Below the pieces are notes generated by a model. The model worked only from the letters and a program-made list of their open reading frames with translations, was not told the DNA's origin and ran no database searches. 60,000 bases of DNA, taken from Branchiostoma floridae. Lineage: Eukaryota; Chordata; Leptocardii; Amphioxiformes; Branchiostomatidae. The stretch covers positions 19,823,743-19,883,742 of the forward strand of contig NC_049980.1 of NCBI RefSeq assembly GCF_000003815.2. Direction: 5' to 3'. Shown here in pieces: positions 23,690 through 58,029 of the stretch (within the stretch, counting starts at the first letter, position 1; every line of letters starts with the position of its first letter). A program made the translations under genes and the position numbers.

Positions 23690-24367
23690 GGCACCATCTA
23701 GACACAGTTTTTCCCAATATCTGTGAGCCGACAGCTTGTCGCTGACAGGTTTTTCCAGCTTCTAGATGGAACTGCAGATATCGCCGCAAGGTGCCATCAA
23801 AATTTCTCCCGAAAGGTCCGGAGTATTCGCCCGACAGCTTAGCAGGAGTCCCCGACGACTTGCGTGTGTGTAGATATGTCCCGACTTTTTGAGGACTTAT
23901 TAGCATATAACGTGGGCTCATTAGGCTATATAGCTGCATCAGTTTGTGATATAAGCACTACTACTACTGTATAGTGGTACTACTCTGCTTCACTCAGTGT
24001 GTCAAGGACAAGTTGTGTTGCTCCCAAACGGGACTCCTTGCATGATGCAAGATCAAGCGGTGGAGCAGCTCACCACCTCCGCCATGATGAGGGCAGCAAG
24101 GACGAAAGCATGGTAGATATTATAGTTGACATAGTTGGCCAGTGCCGTCATTCCTGATATTCTTATGTTTAAAAACATGCTTGTGAGATACAGAGAGAAC
24201 ATGATCTGATCTGTCATGAACAGAATTGCTGACCATTCCGCCACCATTTTGAAAATCGCGCAATGTGTCATGACTGCAATCCAAGTGCCACGGGTGTCCT
24301 GTCCCTACGGTTTAGATCCCCCCGACATCTCCGCAGATGTTGGGAAAAAATGTGTCTAGATTGGGCC
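23690..24367. mobile_element. 678-bp Harbinger-type MITE with TAA target duplication
   Basis: The left end GGCACCATCTAGACAC and the right end GTGTCTAGATTGGGCC are imperfect inverted repeats continuing about 34 bp (TTTTTCCCAA.ATCTG inside). A TAA lies on both outer sides (23687-23689 and 24368-24370), the TWA target typical of PIF/Harbinger. Internal sequence is richer in CpG than the surroundings. Open frames on the minus strand (23568-23939, 24053-24271) match no transposase I recognise. Confidence 0.65.
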
Positions 24368-24370
24368 TAA

Positions 24371-27300
24371 ATCTTCAAGAGATCATAATGAGTATTACTA
24401 CAGTTGCTACTATTTGAAACCTACTGTTTGACACACCAAGAAAACCTGCTTTCTCCTCATCTGTCAATTTACAGTTGCATGATTTGACTTTTACCTGACC
24501 ATTGCAATGTACCTTCATGTGATGTAAGTATTGTCAGACCTGTTTGTACTGCCACAATAACACAGGTGTGAAATGCCAATTGCCAGAAATAGCCTTGGTT
24601 ACTTATAAAGGCATATATTTTACAGATAATGTGCACAAGAATTGTATTGTTATCATGATGTCATAAATAAAATATATTGTTTCAAGTTATAAATAGCTTA
24701 TCCACTAAACTACTCTGAACTGTAGCTGTGAGTACATATGGTGACATGAACACCCAGAATGTGACTTTCTCAGCCCATAGACATACATTTTTTACATTTG
24801 AACTATTGAATGTTGGAGGATAACTACTCACATCATTGCAAAGAGAGGATTGCTAAGACCAGGCTAAGAGCCAGCTAGTACGGTACTGAAGAGTGGCTAC
24901 CAATGGTGACGTCAATGGGACATCATTGTAAGATCATAAGAGGCTTTTCAGTCACATTGCAGACAGGTTTTAATGGCTGGCTGAAGAGTGCTTAGAATTC
25001 TAAAAAACTAAACTGTTGTCCTGAAGGTGTAGCTTTTGTATTTAGGTACTGTCAGCTCACTTCTGGCTGAATGCTTCTTGCCTATTACTGTGTCAGGGTA
25101 CTGCTTTGTAAATTCATCATGTCAGACAGGACAATAGGGAAGCCAGAGAAGGACACAATTCACATAATTGCTGACCAGGTTTTACTTATCAACTGCTTTC
25201 ATGGCATGTTGATAATATAGCCAAGGCTCAAGTCAAGATACATTTTCCTGCAGGTTACATTGAAAGTCAGCTACACTAGACAGATTGTACCTGCACCGCT
25301 CAGAGTTTAGGATGTTTGGATCACACTGAAACATGTGAAATGAAACAAGAAACCATTAAAACAGTCAATATAGCAAACAAAAATCCAAATGAACCTTTGA
25401 GTATGAATCCAGTACATGGACATTCAGGTGGACATCATAAGCACTTACATACTTTTAATTTTCCCTGTATACAACATATGTAGTACAGCTGGTGGTATTT
25501 TGAGCCCTGACATAGTATAACATTATATCATAAGCCAATAGAAAGAAAGAAAACTTGTTCGTAAGGAGCACAGAAAGGGTGCAGTCTGTCAATTTCCATT
25601 TGGATTGACACAAAGTAATGGCCTTTGCTATACCAACTGACACATAATGATAAAGATTAAGGTCTTGTATTTTATTTGCTCGGCCATAGGCTAACATGTC
25701 ATCACAGTATGCCTGTCAGTACTGGCATGCCTATTGTACACCTTGTCTACGATTTGAGAGTATTGAACAAGTCTTCTCAACACTCATTTGTGTGAGATTG
25801 TCGTTGGCTAATTTTCTTGTCACTCACGTGTATCTCCTGCCCTTAAGAGACAGAAAGTTGTTTTTCATGTAGTGGGAATTGAGTGGGTGTACAGGTTAGC
25901 AAACTGGCTAGCAAGTAGAGGCTAAATTTACCAAGGAATGAAGAGAGTGTGCCTAACTGGTTATATTAGATATATATGTATATATATTGGCTGTTAATGT
26001 TACCCTGTGGATATAATACTGCTTTGATTATTCAAATTTGCTGATTTGGAAAGCATCCTTTGATGTGCTTATTGCATTTTTCCTGCATATTCCTGTTTTA
26101 TCTCTTATAATTTTGATACAACCAGAGGGTATTTCTGTAGCCCGGTTGGTGAAACTAACCCATGGCTAATACAGAAGTCAAGAGGTGTATTTTATACGGG
26201 GATAGATCAGGGGAAAGTACACTTAGTGAGAAGAGTTCCTTTCCTGACAGAACAGTGTATTTATACCAGGTATTTTTGGTGCATGACATCAGTGGGGTTT
26301 TCCAAGCGGGTTGAAAGGACCACAGCTCAGTTGCCTTTTTGTTTAGTGTTGTTGATGTCATGCTCAGAAAGGTAGTGTTGGGTAATTTGAGCCATCTACC
26401 GGGAAGATGTGTTTACAGAGTAAGCTATAGGTATGCTGAATTGTTCTTTGTTGTTTACCAAGACCCTTGTTTTTCAGCAGTTAATTTTGTCTTTTGGTAA
26501 TTGTTAGTAATAAAACTATCAATCTGAAGTTTGAATATGTTAGTTATGTTACATAACATATCACAGTTTCTTGAAATATTGTACTATTTGCTGCATGTTA
26601 AAAGTATGTTCTGTTAGAATAACGTCCAAAGGGCAGAGTGGTTTCTCACCAATATTTGTAATGAGTAGTCATTCACACTAGGACTCTTCAGCAACTTGTG
26701 GATGAATTGCTAATGTTTTGTGTCTCGGGATTGATTGAAGTATTGCAGGAGACATTACAATCTTGACAGCTAGTCAGAGAAGAAAAACATTATGTACAAT
26801 AGGACAACTATACATGACGATGATGATAGAACAACTGGCAAACTTGAGCTACAGTTAGATATATATTCAATGATTTTAGAAATATAAATCATACAACGTT
26901 TAGCTAGATTTTACATTTGTAAATGTCCAAGTTATATGTAGTCTTCAATAGCATATGTTTGTCTCTTGTTGTCCTAAGGCAGTGGTGGTGACCAGGTTCC
27001 TTTTGACTTTCAATTGTAGGGTATATGTCCTGATTGACGCCTTTCAAATGTGATCACTTGTGCTCTAGTGGTTTTTAAACGCGAATATGTGCTAGACTTC
27101 TTTTCTGTCCCATCCAATTCATCCAAACGTTATTTGGCCTTGGATTATGTGGTTAGAAAAGGCAACACCCTTCGCAGTAATTACTTCGACCTTTTCATGT
27201 TTGGAAGACTTTTGTTATCATCACAAAGGCAAGCCATTTTCTGGTCATTCAACTCTTCAGTTCAAATGTACAACCATTGTGTATCGTGGTTGGACTTGTC

Positions 27301-28540
27301 GTTAGTTGTAAAGTGAAATTGCTAAGCTTTTGATTGTACAAAATTGTGTCTTTTTCTCTTCCCTGTAGTATCATGACACTTCTATCTTTGTGTGATAGTG
27401 CAGTAGAATGAATTCTGAATGATAAAGATTTGTCCCTAATCGCTTGTGATGGGCTATCACAAAGCTATTCTATTGTATGACCCAAATCTATGACCCAATA
27501 TTGTTTTGATCTTCAAGGCTTTCCTTGGAGTTAAAACAGTCCATGACATACCAAGTTGTTGTGTAAATTTGAATATTCTCATGATTTTTATGACATGCTG
27601 AAGTGAGCAGTAGTACTGTATCATTTAGATATTCTGTAAAATTATAAATCATGTAAAGAAAGCCATTACATGTGAACATTATAGAACTTAGTGTCTCTTT
27701 TTTGCAAACATTGAACCTGGTGTTTTTTAGTTTTAGTCAATACTGTATCACGAGTCCCTTCAGACTGACAAATTGGTAACAAAACCATTCCAGGCTGCGA
27801 GGTAGATGTGTATTGTTTCCAATTGCCTGTCTGGTACTCATTGGTGCCTTGTGGGAGGGTAGGTCCAACAGATCAAAGCTAGCTGGCTACCTTTGTCATC
27901 ACTCTTTGTCATCAGCAGCCTTTCTGCATATGCTGGTTGTCCCAATTGTCGTTTCTCTTCTGACAGGCAATAACTCGCCAACCTTATCTGAGGAACGCCA
28001 CATCAAAGCGCTGCAAATATGGATAACATCGATTTTTTTGTACTTAGATTGTCACTGGTCGTTGTTGCTGCAATGAATTTTTGGATGCATTGTCGTTCTC
28101 ATGTGTTTTAGGCGAGTCTCCTGAGATAGAAAGAAATGCAAGAAAGTGAAATGAATTTGGGGAAGCAATCTGTGTATATCCGACTTCGTATGCTGACAAG
28201 GCTGTTTGTTGTTGAAACTTGCAAAGAAATCTTGTCTTCGTACTTAAGTTTGATAATGCAGAAGGTAACAGGTGTTTTAATGTTCAACCTAATCATTGAA
28301 GGTACTGGAGGGTTTGACATACTTGTTTACCCAGTTACGCCAGACAACCATATTTCGTTTGGCTCAACTTAGTTTAAAACTCCACCAAATGTGGAGTGCT
28401 GCATTATAATTTCGTGCAAATGGTCTACCACTGACTGTTTGCACCAAGGATTAAAATTAACTTTGCAACACCAGATCAGGTTCAGCATTGAAACAATAGT
28501 GCTCACAAACCCAATATCGCTAACCACTACGCCGAAAGGG
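24371..28540. other. Probable long 5' intron, nothing recognised
   Basis: AT-rich DNA with an (AT)n-like run near 25968-25987 and one MEF2-type word, TTATAAATAG, at 24687-24696, which is expected by chance. No gene supported. Confidence 0.5.
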
Positions 28541-28546
28541 TCAGAA

Positions 28547-28953
28547 CTAGGGCTGGGTATTGGTACAGTGTACCGGTGCTAAACCGTTTTTTCTTATTGG
28601 ACCGGTCCAGAAAAAACGGACCGGATGTTGGACCGACTAGAAAATTAACAGATTATTTTCTCAGGCATTCACACGTTTTGGCGCTTGCAGGTGGAAGAAA
28701 ATAACAATAGTGAAATAGAGTAGAGTTTATAGTAATTTCTACCAAGTTTTACAGCCAATCGTACTACAGGTGCAGTTAGCATTGTAGGATTTTAAAATGC
28801 CAGTCTAATACTCCACCAAACAGATTTCTTTTTAGTGAAATGGACCATTCGTAGGAGTTATACTGAATCAGGTCCAGGTTCAGGTCCGGACCTGGACCTG
28901 ATCCTTTGGACCGGACCTGGACCTGAATTTTCTGTACCGGTACCCACCCCTAG
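28547..28953. mobile_element. 407-bp hAT-like MITE
   Basis: CTAGGGCTGGGTA at the left and TACCCACCCCTAG at the right are terminal inverted repeats, each followed inward by GTACNGTACC-type words. TCAGAA directly flanks both ends (28541-28546 and 28954-28959). Internally there are palindromic clusters of GGTCCAGGTCC and GGACCGG words near 28590-28640 and 28870-28925. (T)AGGG.TGGG termini are typical of hAT MITEs. Here the duplication reads as 6 bp rather than the usual 8. Confidence 0.7.
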
Positions 28954-29289
28954 TCAGAACCATTGGCATGTTCAGTTTGGCGGCGCTTGAACCCCACTGT
29001 TACTGCATGTCATACTAACTTTCAAATTTAAAATTTTCCTTTTGAATTTTCCCTGGTGATTTGTTAGATTTATCCGCATTCACTGGTTTTCAGACATCCA
29101 GTGTTACCTTTCTGCTGAAGTTTTAGTTTTTTAAACTAAGTGCTGCTGGTGAACAATACCCACATGTGATATTGATTTCCTAATGACTTATGATGGGAGA
29201 TGAAGGAGCGCTGGGCATGATGTCCAGGAATGTGAACTATGAAGGTCAGCCCAGACTCATCTCATGTTCAGGGATGTTGTGTGGGGTGC

Positions 29290-29610
29290 TACCTCCCTCA
29301 TCGCACTGTGATGTGCTGGAACCCAATCCTGTGAGCTTCAGTGGGAGAGGAGAGGAGAGATGATGAGTTTGGGGTAGGTTGGAGGTGGACAGGGCCTTTT
29401 GTGCAGGAGTTCAGGAAGGTTGGTGATGAGAGTAGGATGGTTACTGCCCAGGCATGGCTCGTATGTGTGGTATGGCAGGCGCCCGGGTTCGATGTGCCAT
29501 GTATGGCATTCTGCTCCGCTTGCTCCCACCAACTGCTCCAGGCCAATTAGGCCACACATAGGGTTCTTGTTTTGCGTCTCCTCCTCCGATTATTGAAGAT
29601 TAGAAAGTTA
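29290..29610. repeat. GC-richer insert with a tRNA B-box-like word
   Basis: The block is more GC-rich than its surroundings and open in several frames on both strands. GCCCGGGTTCGATGTGCC (around 29480-29500) resembles a pol III B box (GGTTCGANNCC). A clear A box, cloverleaf or target duplication is not seen, so a tRNA-derived SINE fragment is only a possibility. Confidence 0.25.
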
Positions 29611-30189
29611 ACAGTGAGAGACTGTACATAAGATGTACAGGGTAACTGAGTTCATGGTAGAAAAACGTAAAGTTTGTTGCATAGTTCCAGATATTAGTTT
29701 GAATGAGCAATAGACAATAGACAAACTATACAATATTTAAAGGGAAAATTACAAGTTTTAAAGTAATGTTGCAATTTTATTGTACAAGACAAGAGAGTAC
29801 AGAGAACAAAATGGGTTTTCTTTTGGGAGTTGTATTGCCATATCACACCTATCATAAACAGTTTAAGGGGTTCTCACAGGATTGTCTTGTCAGTAGTCCT
29901 GCATGGTCAATATGCTGGCCAGCCTTCTGAGAGGGTTTTAAAGAAGTGTCATGTTTTGGACCAGTGTGCAGGACCCAGTGTCAGTTACACTTGTTTAGCT
30001 TCTAACTGATGTCATTGGAGACAGGGGCGGTAGTGAGTTTGGTGGCATGTCAGCTATGTGGGAGGGCTTCTGCCTGGCTGTTTACCCCTCCCTCTTATCT
30101 GCCTACCCTGGGAAGGGGCGTACATAACAGGTCATAGGCAGCCTCCCAACCTCCCAATTTGGGCATGGACAGTGCGTGTCAAGGGTAAA

Positions 30190-30363
30190 TGGCCTTATTG
30201 CTTGGTTTGGTATTACAAACTACCCTCCCCGTCCAGTGTAGCAGCCATCTTCCATGCTTCCATTGACAGGAAGCCTAACGGTTTACTCTGTACAAGCACC
30301 GTTGAACGCGTTGCGTCTCCACCAGATTCACACGGGACCTTTTCCTCATTTTCCGTAGCTCAG
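30190..30363 (+). promoter_or_regulatory. mef2: Candidate alternative first exon/promoter close to the start exon
   Basis: About 170 bp of CpG-enriched DNA (including GTTGAACGCGTTGCGTC) ends at a donor-like GCTCAG|GTAGGA (30364), 220 bp before the 5'UTR exon at 30586. MEF2 genes often use several promoters. The long open frame through this stretch (30058-30462) has no recognisable domain and is not called as coding. Confidence 0.25.
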
Positions 30364-30585
30364 GTAGGAGGTATTAAAGGTTTGTTGACTCCTGACGATC
30401 ACGCTTTAAGGTACTTATTCTCTACGGCCTATGGGGAAGTTTATTGGAACACCTACTGTTAATAGCCTTTGCCTAACACATAGACAGTGGAAGTCGTTAG
30501 AGAGGTGGCTGCCCCTGCAGCCATCCTCACCAATCCATTAAAAGTACAGGAGTAATTCTAATGACCAGTAATTTTTCTTTTCCAG

Positions 30586-30767
30586 AATCCCTTTGGGCAT
30601 CAGTTTGGGTTATTGAGTCTTTGATTGAAGGGCAGCGACCGTGAAATTACGGGATTAAAAACCCCAGTGACTCCAGCCACCACTTGCACTTCTTCTGGTC
30701 CAAATGGACAGGGATGCGACGTAGGAAGACTGGGAGACGACTAGACACAACCAAACTATACAGATAG
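30586..30767 (+). other. mef2: Probable mef2 5'UTR exon
   Basis: A 182-nt candidate exon lies between a strong acceptor (ATTTTTCTTTTCCAG, AG at 30584-30585) and a near-consensus donor (ATAG|GTAAGT at 30768), 215 bp before the start exon. It has no long open frame and more CpG than the surrounding intron. It contains two short upstream ORFs, 30704-30724 and 30714-30767. The second, 17 codons with stop, ends exactly at the donor. MEF2 genes typically have several non-coding 5' exons, which fits. No transcript evidence is available. Confidence 0.55.
30704..30767 (+). promoter_or_regulatory. Two overlapping uORFs in the 5'UTR exon
   Basis: ATG at 30704 opens a 6-codon frame ending TAG at 30722-30724. 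ATG at 30714 opens a 17-codon, Arg/Lys-rich frame whose TAG is the last codon of the exon. After splicing to 30983 this second frame is the MEF2 frame, so only that TAG separates it from an N-terminal extension through the 20 open codons before the start. Such uORFs commonly lower translation of the main ORF; here that is inference. Confidence 0.4.
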
Positions 30768-31042
30768 GTAAGTACCTCACTTTTACAGTTGTTCTTGCAT
30801 TGTGTTTTGTCTCTCCCCCCATGTTACGTAAGTGGTATTATGGATATCTGTATTGTTTACCTGTCAACCATTGTAAGCTTGGTCCATCTTCTATTGGTAT
30901 AGTACAAATACACCTTCTGGACTCCCTTGCCAGAGATTGTACACCGCAACAGCTGATATGTTTGTCCGTTGTTTTACTTCAGGACTATTTTGCTACGGAC
31001 TTCCTTGTACTTGAAACTACTGAAAGACAACTGAAGAAAGCG

Positions 31043-54792
<23,750 letters not shown>

Positions 54793-57700
54793 AACGTGAT
54801 GACAAGCTCTCAGAAAGGGAAAAATTCCTTCAACCAAAAAAAAAAGGAAAATGACTAGAGAAGGGAGGTGGAGGTGCTTTGTAACTGTGTGCCATTTATG
54901 TTCCTGTGCCTTCGCATTCTCTTCTTGATATGACTCTACCTCTAGATTTGATTTGGACACTGTGCTATATACCCGCAGAAATCAGCCTTTTCCTTTGCCA
55001 CTGCCGGATTTTTTCTTTCCTCTTGCTGAATGTAAAATTCTTCAGCCATGATTGAATAACTGTCAAGTGAAAATATGCTGAGTTGAACAGGGGTGGTTTA
55101 CTGAGTATGTTCATTGGGCTGCTCTCTTCTGCAATAAAACTGACTCACAGCAGCTGTAGCAACAGTTCCCCTGCCCCATGCCCTTGTGATCTCTGCACAT
55201 CACTGCAGTGTCCTACAGTGGCATTTCGCAACTGAAGGAAAAGTGACCCTAATCTGTGAAGTGGTAGCACATGGTCCTCTGTATGCCCTATAATCTACAA
55301 TTTGGCACACAATGAGACATTGTCATGAAAATAAGATATAAAAAAATATTGAAGAGGCTTTGTACAAGTGTGTCCCTGTTCACAAGTTTAGATATTTCTT
55401 GAAACAAGAAGTAATGTGTACTATTTGCATGTGAAATATTGTGGCTAGAGACCTCTGCATGGAAGAAGCATCCTCGATTTTGTGAGATGTGTAAAAGTAT
55501 TGCCTAGTTATTAAAGAGAATTAGCTATTATTAATATATTAACTAAGGGTTTCAGGCTTGTGTAAGTTGTATATCGTTTGTAATCCAAGAAAAACTAAAA
55601 AAAAAAAAAGAAATCAGTCTCCATATATATGAAAGTACCTATTTTCATATCAATAGTATCAGAGTCAGACTTTATGTAATTCTCCTAGAACATTTATGGG
55701 TAGGAATCACAGAGCGATAGCCTTATTGTATACACCCAGTTTCTGTAGGAGTGGGAGAAAGACGAGGGTTTTGGTGACCATGACGCAGATTCTGCCCATA
55801 GTGGGTCAGTAAAATGTATGTTAACTCACACCTATACTTGACTTTATGATATAACAGAAATAGATGATGTGCTCAGTCCTTCCAAGCCATCTCTCCCCTC
55901 AGGGGTTATGCGATGGGAATGGATTGTTCATCGTTTACCAATCCCCTTGCCTGGCTGGTGCCATGTGGAGGGCTGGGGAGTTTACAGTGATGTAGAATAA
56001 GCAATCTCCACTTGCTGGAGCATCACGTTGTGGGTTTTCCCCCTGTATTTCAAATATCAGTGGTTATCCAGAATATTTCTGTTTTATTGAAACTGACAAC
56101 AGCTGATGTCTTTGTGTATGATTGCTGTGCTTTTTATGAAATACCTTTTGTGTACGTATATCCAGAAATGTCGTCCTACTAATATGGAAGAACTACACAG
56201 TTTTAAGTCGCTCACTGCACGATTTTTGGAAAGTTGTTTGGCTCGCTTTACGTGTCTGTAGCCATATCGCTGACAAACAGAAGTGCTGCTGAAGTTTGTG
56301 TATTTGGTATTTTAGTGTAGCAGGTCATAAATCACAGGTTTTTAATCCATATAGCCAGCTGACCTCCAGAAAAATCAACACAGAACTATTATGTGTATAT
56401 TTCATTTGTATGTGTCTGCTGGTAGAATAGTCTTACCCCCTGTGGTGTACATGTATTTGTAAATAGGTAAAATATAGCTCAGATGGTAAGACAGCTACTT
56501 GGGAAAAATGAATTTTTGGGAGAAAGGCTCAGGGATCCTGGAATGAACTGTTCTTATAGAAAGTGTGAATCTGATCTGTGGGTGATTGTGTATTTTGTAT
56601 GTGCCACGAGGGAGTTCAGTCACATAGAACTATACATGTGTGAAGAAGGGGTATCTGACACCTGGGGACAGCTGTCGCATCGGCCGGGATCGCTTTACAG
56701 TTGCCATCAAAATTAATGACGTTACTGCACACACATGGGATCTGTCATGTTCAATCTAGTTCACTTCTTGGGGCATACATGGTAAGGGCATTTTGACACT
56801 GTGAAAGACAAGTCGATGAAAGCGGCCGCTAGCTTATGTAAAGTGTAACAGTTTACAATTTTGAAGGCCTGTATTGAAGACTGTTCTAAGTGATATTAGA
56901 CAGGTGTGAACGTGTAAGAATGTCAAGCAGTGATTAAGATCTTTAATAGGTTGATGGTTTCCATGCATTCATGGAGGGACTTATGGTAGATCAATGTTTG
57001 GATGGAATTGATTGTTGTGAATTAGCATGTAATCACTTGTTGATATTACAAGTCAAAGACCATATTAAGAATGTGCTAAGAAAGAAATCTTAAGAATTTG
57101 CTTAATAGGTTGAACCATTGAGAAACAGTTAAACAAAAGCTAAGAGAAATATTCCACTCAAAAAAAGCTCATGAAAATGGACCTCTTATGTGTTACTTGC
57201 TCTTGCTTGACTGGTGCCCTAGGTTGTGGTTGGTTCTTCGGAAGAAGGGGGAAATGTGGTTACTGTGCTCAATTCTCTCTGGCCAGAGAAGAAGAAATGT
57301 TGAGAAGGGAGCAATAGGCCATGTTGTAGAATTAAACAGCACAGAGGAGAGGTAAAATTTAGAGGGAAACAAAACATCAGGCTTGGGGCACCATTGCATT
57401 CGGCTCTTGCTTCAGTAAAAATTGACAAGACACTATCTACTTAAAGATAAAGTCATGAGTGGAGATATCTCTTAGCTTACATGTAACAGTCACCAAGGTC
57501 CTCAAACTAGCGATTAAAAACAGCATTCTAACTGAATGAAATTTGGCCGGTTTGGGCAGCCTTCCATGACTGGCTCTGGTGGAGTGTTTTTGGTCTGTTA
57601 TGTATACAGAACTGTGTATACTTCTCTACAGATTTGGATGGACTGTAAAACATTGGGTTGGACTTGTGTGTCAGATACAGTGGGGAGTTAATGGCTAACA

Positions 57701-58024
57701 AAACGTGCAGCATACTTACACAAAGTCTGAAGAGGCTGGGAAGAGAGAACCTGGTGGTGTGTGTGTAGCTGTTTACCACTGACAATGTAAAATCCTCCTA
57801 ACCCTGAAACCCCATCCTGCCTGTTGGTGCAAGTAACTTGGTATTTACAAGGACAAAGCTGGTCTTTGCCATGTTGAGACATGATAGACTGATATCATGT
57901 TGAACGTGTGACTTTTTGCCCTCAGAGTACTTGGGTCTTTTCCTCATCCTCTTAATGTTGATATTTTTATGGAGATTTCTTGATATGCAGGACGTTATGT
58001 ATGATTTCTACTGCATTCATTAAA
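54793..58024 (+). other. mef2: mef2 3'UTR (extent uncertain)
   Basis: AT-rich sequence with no recognisable coding frame follows the stop. Candidate poly(A) signals are AATAAA at 55133-55138, ATTAAA at 55510-55515 and ATTAAA at 58019-58024. A let-7 seed match, CTACCTC, lies at 54936-54942 and a Pumilio-type TGTAAATA at 56458-56465. Long 3'UTRs are common in MEF2 genes, so any of the three ends is possible. Splice-like or repeat structure is not evident here. Confidence 0.5.
55133..55138 (+). terminator. Proximal AATAAA poly(A) signal
   Basis: A canonical AATAAA hexamer lies 341 nt after the stop codon, in the sequence GCAATAAAACTG. Weaker ATTAAA alternatives lie at 55510 and 58019. Which one is used cannot be decided from sequence. 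Confidence 0.4.
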
Positions 58025-58029
58025 GTTGA

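Noticed and set aside
24687-24696. TTATAAATAG as a MEF2 site
   Set aside because: Fits the loose consensus, but such words are expected many times by chance in AT-rich DNA and nothing supports this one.
30058-30462. 134-codon open frame on the + strand
   Set aside because: No domain recognised, composition not convincing, and it overlaps a possible promoter/5' exon; treated as non-coding.
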